A stretch of 21,090 nucleotides of DNA from contig CAYTUI010000026.1 in NCBI GenBank assembly GCA_964441335.1, positions 1 through 21,090 on the forward strand. Reading direction: 5' to 3'. Positions 6,385 through 12,861 of this stretch are shown here, one piece after another (positions within the stretch are counted from its first letter, which is position 1; each line of letters begins with the position of its first letter). The notes under the pieces are model-generated. The model was not told the origin of the DNA, did no database searches, and worked only from the letters and a program-made list of their open reading frames with translations. Made by a program: the position numbers and the translations under genes. Source of the stretch: CAYTUI01 sp964441335 (GTDB taxonomy: Bacteria; Patescibacteriota; Patescibacteriia; UBA1558; 2-01-FULL-52-15).

Positions 6385-7150
6385 TGATCATAAAAATAAC
6401 TCTATTAAGAGTTTTCTGAAGAACATAGAGGACAGGCATGTCAAAATGCACTCCAGATCCTATTTTGCTGTCAGGGCATTACTGTTGTTATTGGGTGTTT
6501 TGATTTTCTCATTTCTGATTTTATTTATTGTCAGTTTCGTGTTCTTTGTGTTGCGTCAGTCCGGCGGCTGGTACGCGCCGGCTTTCGGACCAAGAGGATT
6601 CGGCTTATTTTTACTGACAGTACCATGGATTTTGGTCATTATTGCTCTGGTCTTTATTGCAGTGTTAGAGTATTTGGTTCGTAAATATTCTTTTGGTTAC
6701 CGGCGCTCCTTAATGTACACGGCTATTGGGGTTGTTGTGCTGGCTCTGGTTGGAGGTTTTCTGATAGAAAGAACCACCGTCCATCATGCTTTATTCAGAG
6801 AAGCTGCGGGTAATCGCTTACCTTTTGTTGGCGGTTTATATAAAGGTTTTGAGCACAGAAAACCGGGGAATATTTTTATCGGTCAGGTTGTTGGTTATAC
6901 TGATCAAGGTTTTATTATTGAAACGGCAGAGACCTCAACACTGGAAGTTATTCTAACACCGGATACTAGATTACCTTTTGGCATCGATTTTGAACTTGGC
7001 GACAGGGTGATTGTTTTAGGCGGGTTTGACGGAAAAAAAATTATCGCCAGCGGCATTCGCGAGACTGATGAAAACTTTGAGTTTTTACCTCCGCCTCAGA
7101 TGATGATGGGGGGAACTTCAACAAATTTCTTCATGATTCCTAGGCGGTGA
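6377..7150 (+). CDS. Three-pass membrane protein, putative anti-sigma partner with DUF5666-like outer domain
   Basis: 257 residues. A short basic N-terminal tail (1-30, KSFLKNIEDRHVKMHSRSYF) precedes three predicted membrane helices (about 31-59, 75-100 and 107-130). The C-terminal half (about 145-230) is soluble and beta-rich, with a GQVVGY / GFIIETAE / DTRLPFG / LGDRVIVLGGFDGKKIIASGI progression like DUF5666 small barrels. With N-in topology the barrel faces outside. The coding region overlaps the sigma gene by eight bases, so the two are co-translated. By position and topology it is the best candidate for the regulator that holds the sigma factor, but no classical zinc-binding anti-sigma motif is present, and the cytoplasmic tail is short. 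The C-terminus has a Met-rich patch (MMMGG). Confidence 0.7.
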   Translation: MDNDHKNNSIKSFLKNIEDRHVKMHSRSYFAVRALLLLLGVLIFSFLILFIVSFVFFVLRQSGGWYAPAFGPRGFGLFLLTVPWILVIIALVFIAVLEYLVRKYSFGYRRSLMYTAIGVVVLALVGGFLIERTTVHHALFREAAGNRLPFVGGLYKGFEHRKPGNIFIGQVVGYTDQGFIIETAETSTLEVILTPDTRLPFGIDFELGDRVIVLGGFDGKKIIASGIRETDENFEFLPPPQMMMGGTSTNFFMIPRR

Positions 7151-7178
7151 AATAATTTTGCCCGGGGATTGTAATAAT
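7148..7178 (+). promoter_or_regulatory. Candidate ECF sigma promoter, copy 2
   Basis: TGAAATA (7148-7154), exactly 16 bases, then GTAATAAT (7171-7178). The -35 half starts on the stop codon of the preceding gene. The -10 half differs from the other two copies by one base. The predicted start is near 7185. Confidence 0.5.
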
Positions 7179-7248
7179 AATTAGAGACGTCCGATCTGCT
7201 AAATAGCGGGTAGAACGTCCGGTCTAGGCCTAAGATCTCTAATTATTA
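7175..7248. repeat. Inverted repeat with internal direct repeats in the leader
   Basis: TAATAATTAGAGA (7175-7187) is perfectly complementary to TCTCTAATTATTA (7236-7248). Between the arms an 11-base direct repeat, ACGTCCGATCT (7187-7197) and ACGTCCGGTCT (7215-7225), differs at one position, and ATCTGCT/AGCGGGT (7195-7210 region) can form a small hairpin. The left arm overlaps the predicted -10, so it could be an operator; it could also be a small transposon-like element or a leader RNA. Confidence 0.6.
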
Positions 7249-7254
7249 AGATTA

Positions 7255-7710
7255 ATGTCTATGAAAAAAAAGATAGCAGTTTATGCTGCGGCTCCTCTCT
7301 TAGCTCTTTCTCTCCTGGGTGCCGCTAGCGTTTCGGCTCAAGGCTGGTTTGGTGGCCAGGTCAACGCTACACCGCAGGAGGTTGCTTCTCGTCAGGAACA
7401 GATGTTCCAAGAACAGGCTAATCTGTTGGGCTTAACTGAAGATCAGGTTAAACAGTCCTGGTCTGAAGGAAAAACCATGAAAGATTTAGCCACGGAAAAT
7501 GGTATCACTCAAGATCAACTACAAACTAAGATGCATGAATTACGCCAACAGCAAATGACCGAGCATCTGAATGTTCTGGTTGATCAGGGTGTAATTACTC
7601 GAGCTCAAGCTGATCAAAGACTCCAGTTTATGGAGAAGAATGATGGTCAGTTCATGGGTAAGGGTCGTCATCAGGGTCAGGGCATGATGGGGCAGGGATT
7701 CGGGTTTTAG
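7255..7710 (+). CDS. Small secreted protein with LGLT-type helical repeats
   Basis: 151 residues. A clear signal peptide ends at ASVSAQG (about residue 29). The mature part is helical, with ANLLGLTEDQVKQSWSEGKTMKDLATENGITQDQL followed by LNVLVDQGVITRAQADQRLQFM. This pattern is seen in DUF2680-like and related small exported helical proteins of Gram-positive bacteria. The C-terminus is rich in Gly, Gln, Met and His (for example GMMGQGFGF), which might bind metal, though this is speculation. A second in-frame ATG at 7261 is an equally good start. It lies between the sigma pair and the exporter genes and has its own ECF-type promoter, so it is probably an induced envelope protein. Confidence 0.75.
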   Translation: MSMKKKIAVYAAAPLLALSLLGAASVSAQGWFGGQVNATPQEVASRQEQMFQEQANLLGLTEDQVKQSWSEGKTMKDLATENGITQDQLQTKMHELRQQQMTEHLNVLVDQGVITRAQADQRLQFMEKNDGQFMGKGRHQGQGMMGQGFGF

Positions 7711-7713
7711 CAT

Positions 7714-7796
7714 GGAAGCCTGAATTATCTCCAGGAAGCCTGAGGTTCTCTGTTTCGCTTATTGTCCCGGAACAGAGACCCCAGAAGTTCTGGCTT
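7714..7796 (+). other. Structured RNA region after the small secreted protein gene
   Basis: GGAAGCCTGA occurs twice (7714-7723 and 7734-7743). A strong hairpin pairs 7744-7754 with 7771-7780 (CTCTGTT/AACAGAG core, one bulge). CCAGAAGTTCTGG (7781-7793) is a palindrome, and GGCTT (7792-7796) can pair with AAGCC in either direct repeat. It lies after the stop codon and before the terminator at 7845, so it is a 3' untranslated structure or an unrecognised small RNA. No known riboswitch is identified. Confidence 0.45.
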
Positions 7797-7844
7797 AAAA
7801 GTTGAACATTGCAATGTAGCTTCTTAAGCATCGCATTTATTATT

Positions 7845-7872
7845 AAAAAATGGTTTAAAAGGCCATTTTTTT
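7845..7872 (+). terminator. Intrinsic terminator
   Basis: AAAAAATGG (7845-7853) pairs with CCATTTTTT (7863-7871) and the T-run supplies the U-tract. It ends the transcript of the small secreted protein and lies immediately before the next promoter. Confidence 0.65.
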
Positions 7873-7876
7873 GATA

Positions 7877-7910
7877 TTTTGAAATATTTAGGGCATATCT
7901 TTGTAGTAAT
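7877..7910 (+). promoter_or_regulatory. Candidate ECF sigma promoter, copy 3 (exporter operon)
   Basis: TGAAATA (7880-7886), 16 bases, then GTAGTAAT (7903-7910). It matches the sigma-gene promoter in 28 of 34 aligned bases, including a TAGGG block at the same offset (7889-7893). The predicted start is near 7917, about 34 bases before the ATG at 7951. Confidence 0.6.
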
Positions 7911-7950
7911 AGGTAGCTTTTGTATTTTTTAAATATTATCCCTCAAAAAT

Positions 7951-9750
7951 ATGATTTCTAAATTATTCAAAGCTGTCTTCAGACATAAGCTTTGGAGTCT
8001 ATTGTTGCTAATTGTTATTGGCGGATTGATTTATGGTCTTTTTTTGAAAAGCTCCGCACAAAATACAGTCACGCGTTATGTCATTGGCCAAGTAGAGAAG
8101 GGGACTATTACCACCACCATTTCCGGTAGTGGACAGGTTTCCGCTTCACAGCAGGTGGATATTAAGGCTAAAACGTCAGGCGAGGTGACAGCTGTTAACG
8201 TATCGCCCGGGCAGGAAGTTAAAAACGGCCAAGTCTTAGCTCGGTTGGACGCTAGTGACGCTGTAAAATCTGTACGCGATGCGCAGATAAACTTAGACAG
8301 CGCAAAATTGTCCCTAGAAAAGCTTCAGCGGCCGGCTGATGGTTTAAGCGTGCTTAAAGCTGAAAACAGTTTAGCTCAGGCTCAGGTGCAGTTGGAAAAT
8401 ACAGAGGCTGATTTTCAAAAGGCTTACGACGATGCTTATAATGCTTTGACAAATGCCTATTTGGATCTCCCGGGTATTATTTCAGGACTTGACGATATCA
8501 TTCATGGTGATGATTTTGCATCAAATCAGCAGAATCTTGATTATTATACGGATCAAGTTAAAGAGTTTGACGATTCTATTTTAAAGTATCGCGAGGAGGT
8601 CAATACGAGTTATAAAATTGCTAGAGCAAGCTATGATCAGGCGTTCAGTAATTATAAGAATTCTAGTAGAGAATCAGATCCGACACATATCCTTATATTG
8701 CTGGACGAATCCTACAACGCCACCAAAGACATGGCCGACGCTGTCAAAAATACTTATAATTTTATTGATTATTATAAAGATTTAACCATTCAAAAGGGTA
8801 CCACGGTATTATCAAAAGCCATAACTCATGAGGCTTTATTGGAGACATACACTGGAGAGTCTAACAGTCATTTAGGATTATTGCTAAATGCACAAACAGA
8901 CATTAGTAATTTAAAACAAGAAATAATTGACAATCAAAGAAGCGTTGATGAATTACGGGAGTCATTGGAAGATGTGCAATTGGGGACTGATGCGCTTGAT
9001 CTCCGAGCCCAGGAGTTAGCAGTCTTGCAGCGCCAGAATTCTTTAACAGATGCACAGCAGAAGCTGGCTGATTATACAATTAGGGCTCCCTTTGATGGCG
9101 TCGTGGCCTCTGTTGATGCCAAAGTTGGAGATGAATTATCCAGTTCCGGCAACGCTTTTACTATTATCACCAAACAGCAGATTGCAGAGATTTCCCTAAA
9201 TGAAATTGACGCCGCGAAAGTGACGGTTGGTCAGCGGGTCACCTTAACTTTTGACGCTTTGGATAGTCTAGAATTAACCGGCCAGGTAGCCGAGCTGGAT
9301 ACTGTCGGTACAGTTAGTCAGGGAGTGGTGAGTTTTAATGTAAAAATCAGTTTCGATACGCAGGATGACCGTATTAAATCTGGTATGAGCGTTAACGCGA
9401 CTATCATTACAGATTTGCGTCAAGATGTTTTGACTGTTCTTAACACAGCCCTTAAATCCGAGGGTGACAGTTATTATGTACAGGTTTTAGTCGAAGATCA
9501 TTCGTCTGACATTTACAATAAGAGTGGCGTTATTTCCGTTCAATCACCGCTAACGAAAGTAGTTACTATTGGCCTGGCTAATGACAGTTTGACGGAGATT
9601 ACCGGCGGGCTAGCCGAAGGCGATCAGATTATCACCCAGACGATTACCGGCGGGACTGCTGATTCTGGTTCAGGCGCTAACAAGAACACGAGTATTTTAC
9701 AGCTGGGAGGCGGTTCGGGGGCTGGCGCAGGACCGGGAAGTTTTCGCTAA
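7951..9750 (+). CDS. MacA-like periplasmic adaptor (HlyD family) of an ABC exporter
   Basis: 599 residues, clearly longer than the about 370 of E. coli MacA. A membrane anchor covers about 14-31. The first lipoyl half (about 50-110) contains TTISGSGQVSASQQVDIKAK and VSPGQEVKNGQVLARLDA. A long helical hairpin of about 250 residues follows (about 110-375), then the second lipoyl half with YTIRAPFDGVVASVDAKVGD, a beta-barrel (ISLNEIDAAKVTVGQRVTLTFDAL) and a membrane-proximal domain (VTIGLANDSLTEITGGLAEGD). A Gly/Ser-rich tail ends the protein. It should couple the ATPase-permease pair to export of an unknown substrate. The expanded helical region explains its length. It leads a tight operon, with four bases between its stop and the next start. 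Confidence 0.88.
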   Translation: MISKLFKAVFRHKLWSLLLLIVIGGLIYGLFLKSSAQNTVTRYVIGQVEKGTITTTISGSGQVSASQQVDIKAKTSGEVTAVNVSPGQEVKNGQVLARLDASDAVKSVRDAQINLDSAKLSLEKLQRPADGLSVLKAENSLAQAQVQLENTEADFQKAYDDAYNALTNAYLDLPGIISGLDDIIHGDDFASNQQNLDYYTDQVKEFDDSILKYREEVNTSYKIARASYDQAFSNYKNSSRESDPTHILILLDESYNATKDMADAVKNTYNFIDYYKDLTIQKGTTVLSKAITHEALLETYTGESNSHLGLLLNAQTDISNLKQEIIDNQRSVDELRESLEDVQLGTDALDLRAQELAVLQRQNSLTDAQQKLADYTIRAPFDGVVASVDAKVGDELSSSGNAFTIITKQQIAEISLNEIDAAKVTVGQRVTLTFDALDSLELTGQVAELDTVGTVSQGVVSFNVKISFDTQDDRIKSGMSVNATIITDLRQDVLTVLNTALKSEGDSYYVQVLVEDHSSDIYNKSGVISVQSPLTKVVTIGLANDSLTEITGGLAEGDQIITQTITGGTADSGSGANKNTSILQLGGGSGAGAGPGSFR

Positions 9751-9754
9751 ATTT

Positions 9755-10465
9755 ATGATTAAACTAAAAAAAATTACTAAGTCGTATTTTAGTGGCGATT
9801 TGCAGACAGATGTTTTAAAGAATTTATCCTTTGATATTAAAAAGGGAGAGTTTGTGGCTATTATGGGACCGTCAGGATCCGGTAAATCAACCCTGATGCA
9901 TATTCTGGGCGCTTTAGACGCGCCTACCAGTGGCAGTTATTTATTTAATGGTCAGGATGTGTCCCGGTTGAATGATGATCAGCTGGCTGAAATACGATCA
10001 CGACAAATCGGTTTTGTTTTTCAATCGTTTAATTTATTGAATCGCGCGACAGTTATCAGAAATGTCGGTTTGCCATTGATTTATGCTGAATCTCCAGTCA
10101 AAGGTCGACAGGCCCTAATCAGTAAGGCTCTGAAAGCCTCTGGTTTACCTGAAGATCGCTGGCAGCATTTGTCTAATCAGTTGTCCGGCGGCCAGATGCA
10201 ACGCGTGGCGATTGCTCGGGCTTTAGTAAATAATCCGGATTTAATTTTGGCTGACGAGCCGACCGGTAATTTGGACACCAAAACCGGGGAAATTGTGTTG
10301 GCCACCTTCCAGGCGTTAAATGAAGAGTTTGGCCATACCATTATTTTAATTACCCACGAGCGCTATGTCGCTGAACATGCTGACCGCATTATTGAACTAA
10401 AGGACGGCTTAATTATTCATGATCAAAAAAATCCTCATAAGATTGTTGTAAATAATAATAGTTAA
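9755..10465 (+). CDS. MacB/LolD-type ABC transporter ATP-binding protein
   Basis: 236 residues, a stand-alone ATPase of the MacB/LolD/FtsE group. Motifs: Walker A GPSGSGKST near residue 39, Q-loop VFQSFNLL, signature LSGGQMQR, Walker B LILADEPTGNLD and switch region ITHERYVAEHADRII. In E. coli MacB this domain is fused to the permease; here the two are separate genes with a single base between stop and start. It powers substrate extrusion with the permease that follows and the adaptor before it. The start ATG at 9755 follows an A/T-rich stretch with no Shine-Dalgarno sequence. Confidence 0.93.
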   Translation: MIKLKKITKSYFSGDLQTDVLKNLSFDIKKGEFVAIMGPSGSGKSTLMHILGALDAPTSGSYLFNGQDVSRLNDDQLAEIRSRQIGFVFQSFNLLNRATVIRNVGLPLIYAESPVKGRQALISKALKASGLPEDRWQHLSNQLSGGQMQRVAIARALVNNPDLILADEPTGNLDTKTGEIVLATFQALNEEFGHTIILITHERYVAEHADRIIELKDGLIIHDQKNPHKIVVNNNS

Positions 10466-10466
10466 T

Positions 10467-11690
10467 ATGTTAATTGCGGATTTATTTCAGGAAACCTCTT
10501 TAGCGCTGACTGCCAACAAAGTCAGGTCAGGACTAACGATGCTCGGTATCGTTATTGGTATTGGTTCGGTAATCGCTATGGTGGCTATTGGTCAGGGAGC
10601 TCAATCTTCCATTCAATCAAATATTGAAAATATCGGTTCCAATTTGCTGACGGTTTATCCTGGTACCCAAAGAACTCCGGGCCAACAAGTCAGTTCAGGT
10701 ATGGGGTCGTCTAATACCTTGATTCTGGCAGACGCTGAAGCTATTCAAAATGAACTAAGTGGGGTTCAAGCCGTTGCCCCGGAGGTGTCTTCGCGATTGC
10801 AGGTTGTGGTTAAGGGCAGTAATACCAACACCTCCATAATTGGCACAGTGGCGGAATATTTAAGCGTTCATAAAGTCCAAATTGCTGAAGGCGGTTTTAT
10901 CAGCAGTCAGCAAAATAAGTCGTCGGCCAAAGTGGCTGTCTTAGGTCCGACGACCAGAGATGATTTATTCGGAGAAAATGTTTCGGTTGTCGGACAAAAG
11001 ATTAGAATCAGTGGCATGGAATTTACTGTCATCGGGGTAACGGTCGCTAAAGGCGGTAGCGGTTTTGGCAGCGCTGACGATCAAATATTTGTGCCATTAA
11101 CTACAGCCCAAAGATTTTTTTCCGGTGATGAGCATCTTAGTAGCATCGGGATTGAAGCCGTCAGTAAAGATGACATGACTGTTTTGGAGGAGCAGATAAG
11201 TAATTTACTTTTAGTCAGGCATAATATCAGCAATCCGGATTTGGCAGATTTTAGGATTTTAAATCAGGAGGATATCGTAGCCACGGCGTCAACGGTTACT
11301 TCAACCTTAACTTTGTTGCTGGGCGCAATTGCCGGTATCTCATTAATAGTCGGCGGTATCGGCATTATGAATATGATGCTGACTACGGTGACGGAAAGAA
11401 CTAGGGAAATCGGACTGCGCAAAGCTATCGGAGCCAAACGGCGTGACGTCAGCTCGCAGTTTCTTTTGGAAGCTGTCTTGCTGACATTTGTGGGTGGGGT
11501 AATCGGTGTTATTTTCGGCTGGTTAATTTCTTTGATTGTTTCTTACTTTGTCGGTTTTGCTTCAACAGTAACTCTTTCATCTGTCGCCATAGCCTTTGGG
11601 GTGTCGGCCTTTATCGGGATTCTGTTTGGTTATTATCCGGCTGTCCGGGCTTCCAAACTTAATCCGATAGAAGCTTTACGTTATGAGTAA
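10467..11690 (+). CDS. MacB-type ABC transporter permease (FtsX domain)
   Basis: 407 residues. The topology is the MacB one: one helix at the N-terminus (about 20-42, RSGLTMLGIVIGIGSVIAMV), a large periplasmic domain (about 45-270; its start SIQSNIENIGSNLLTV is typical), then three helices at the C-terminus with the FtsX signature MMLTTVTERTREIGLRKAIG and the ending GYYPAVRASKLNPIEALRYE. It should work by mechanotransmission to move substrate through the adaptor. The TAATATG junction with the ATPase gene indicates coupled translation. Whether an outer partner exists is unknown; in a monoderm-like envelope no TolC would be needed. Confidence 0.93.
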   Translation: MLIADLFQETSLALTANKVRSGLTMLGIVIGIGSVIAMVAIGQGAQSSIQSNIENIGSNLLTVYPGTQRTPGQQVSSGMGSSNTLILADAEAIQNELSGVQAVAPEVSSRLQVVVKGSNTNTSIIGTVAEYLSVHKVQIAEGGFISSQQNKSSAKVAVLGPTTRDDLFGENVSVVGQKIRISGMEFTVIGVTVAKGGSGFGSADDQIFVPLTTAQRFFSGDEHLSSIGIEAVSKDDMTVLEEQISNLLLVRHNISNPDLADFRILNQEDIVATASTVTSTLTLLLGAIAGISLIVGGIGIMNMMLTTVTERTREIGLRKAIGAKRRDVSSQFLLEAVLLTFVGGVIGVIFGWLISLIVSYFVGFASTVTLSSVAIAFGVSAFIGILFGYYPAVRASKLNPIEALRYE

Positions 11691-11718
11691 TTCCACTAAT
11701 TATTAATTTAATGAAATA

Positions 11719-12147
11719 ATGAAAAAGAAAGACTTTTTTTGGCTGATAGCTTTGGTGGTTATCGGCGGAATAGCGTTTTTTAGCGGTCAGCAATTGTCAG
11801 AAAATCTATCAGGCGGCGACCAAATGGCTCGTCAATTTGCCGCAGGTCAATTTCCTGGTCGCTTGAATGCTGACGGCCGGACTTCTGGGGGATCATTGGG
11901 TGCTCGTGCTGATGGGCAGACTGTCACCGGAGGTGAGATATTAAGTCTAAGTGATAATAATTTAACTATAAAATTGCCTGACGGCGGTTCAAAGATTATA
12001 TATTTTGCCACTTCTACGGAAATGTGGCGACAGACTGCGGCACAATTGAGCGATTTTAAAGTCGGGGAAAGCATCACAGCTAATGGAACTGAAAATGATG
12101 CCGGCGCTTTAGAGGCCGATATCATTCAATTCAGAGCGAAATTTTAG
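11719..12147 (+). CDS. Membrane-anchored DUF5666-like protein
   Basis: 142 residues. A single N-terminal helix (about 5-22) anchors it, followed by a low-complexity Gly/Arg/Gln linker (about 30-65) and a beta-rich C-terminal domain with GGEILSLSDNNLTIKLPDGGSKIIYFATST and LSDFKVGESITANGTENDAGALEADIIQF read in pieces. This is the usual DUF5666 pattern (GxI...dG..k.v...T...L.dlkvGd.v.a.G...dg.l.A..I). It lies 28 bases after the permease gene and has no obvious promoter, so it is probably the last gene of the exporter operon. A similar domain ends the putative anti-sigma protein at the other end of the cluster. Its molecular role is unknown. Confidence 0.75.
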   Translation: MKKKDFFWLIALVVIGGIAFFSGQQLSENLSGGDQMARQFAAGQFPGRLNADGRTSGGSLGARADGQTVTGGEILSLSDNNLTIKLPDGGSKIIYFATSTEMWRQTAAQLSDFKVGESITANGTENDAGALEADIIQFRAKF

Positions 12148-12151
12148 AAAA

Positions 12152-12724
12152 TTAGTTGTCAGCTTGTATTAGCTGATAACGATAAGCGTTAACATGTCCA
12201 AAACCATCTTGATTAGGGGCGGCGTACTGGAAAATTCCACAGACTGTTGTTTGACCAAAACAAGTGCGTTGACCAACTGGAGTAAGGCGACAGTTTATTT
12301 GTTCATAGGATGGGATAGTAAAGTCAATCCAGATGTAAGGCTCATCTAAATATTTATCTCCTTTGGAGTCTAGATGATAAGTGGGGCTAAGAGCCGTAAA
12401 TTCAAATGACTCCTGATAATAGCCCGAGGCGCAGACTTGTTTATTATTATAAAGTTGCGGATTAGCGATTAGTTCGGACGCTAGTTTAGTTTGATCAACA
12501 GTATCTACAGTGGAGGAGGTGGTAGGGATATTGGTATCGTCAGGTACGAAATCAGTGTCAGTAGTTGTGGGCGTCTGACTGTTGGTATTAGCCACATTGG
12601 AGTTAGTCGGGGGGTTGTTATTGGTATTGGTCATTTGACCAAAATTTGCGTAGGCATAATAAACAAAAACGCCTATTATAACCAACGCTAATATACTAAT
12701 TAGTACTTTTTTGGAGTTTATCAT
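12152..12724 (-). CDS. Membrane-anchored protein with Asn/Thr linker and OB-like domain
   Basis: 190 residues. An N-terminal helix (about 6-26) anchors it. Residues 30-75 form a low-complexity linker rich in Asn, Thr, Pro and Ser. The globular domain (about 80-190) reads LASELIANPQLYNNKQVCASGYYQ, YIWIDF, VCGIFQY and GFGHVNAYRYQL in order. This alternating strand pattern, with the GHxxAYRYQ ending, resembles small OB-fold-like extracytoplasmic domains, but I cannot name the family. Four cysteines in this domain (VCAS, INCR, RTCF, TVCG) could form two disulfides. The start codon is fixed by a consensus promoter that ends six bases upstream. It is convergent with the DUF5666-like gene (four bases between stops). 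Confidence 0.78.
   Translation of the reverse strand: MINSKKVLISILALVIIGVFVYYAYANFGQMTNTNNNPPTNSNVANTNSQTPTTTDTDFVPDDTNIPTTSSTVDTVDQTKLASELIANPQLYNNKQVCASGYYQESFEFTALSPTYHLDSKGDKYLDEPYIWIDFTIPSYEQINCRLTPVGQRTCFGQTTVCGIFQYAAPNQDGFGHVNAYRYQLIQADN
12155..12180. terminator. Hairpin at a convergent gene junction
   Basis: GTTGTCAGC (12155-12163) and GCTGATAAC (12172-12180) pair in eight of nine positions with an eight-base loop. It follows the stop of the plus-strand gene and lies inside the 3' end of the minus-strand gene. No T-run follows, so termination is only possible. Confidence 0.3.
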
Positions 12725-12730
12725 GTTGTT

Positions 12731-12759
12731 ATTCTAGATTCATAGACCAACTATGTCAA
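12731..12759 (-). promoter_or_regulatory. Consensus leaderless promoter on the minus strand
   Basis: Read on the minus strand: TTGACA (12759-12754), a 17-base spacer and TAGAAT (12736-12731). Six bases separate the -10 from the ATG at 12724, predicting a leaderless transcript. Confidence 0.7.
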
Positions 12760-12792
12760 GCGACCGTGCAAAAATAATAGACCTCCGATAGA

Positions 12793-12821
12793 TTGTTGTG
12801 GTCATATGGATATGGTATAAT
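12793..12821 (+). promoter_or_regulatory. Promoter of the 393-residue secreted protein gene
   Basis: TTGTTG (12793-12798), a 17-base spacer and TATAAT (12816-12821), with TGG before it forming an extended -10. The predicted start coincides with the ATG of a nine-codon frame at 12828. Confidence 0.7.
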
Positions 12822-12827
12822 TTAGGC

Positions 12828-12857
12828 ATGTTTTTTCTAATAAACTCTAAATCATAA
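12828..12857 (+). other. Possible leaderless nine-residue leader peptide
   Basis: An ATG lies six bases after the -10 element and opens MFFLINSKS followed by TAA at 12855-12857. The real gene starts four bases later in another frame. In a genome where leaderless starts are common this short frame may be translated and couple ribosomes to the downstream gene. It may also be chance. Confidence 0.3.
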
Positions 12858-12861
12858 CGTT

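Noticed and set aside
11711..11745. TGAAATA just before the DUF5666-like gene as an ECF promoter
   Set aside because: No GTARTAAT at the required distance; the position would place the start inside the gene.
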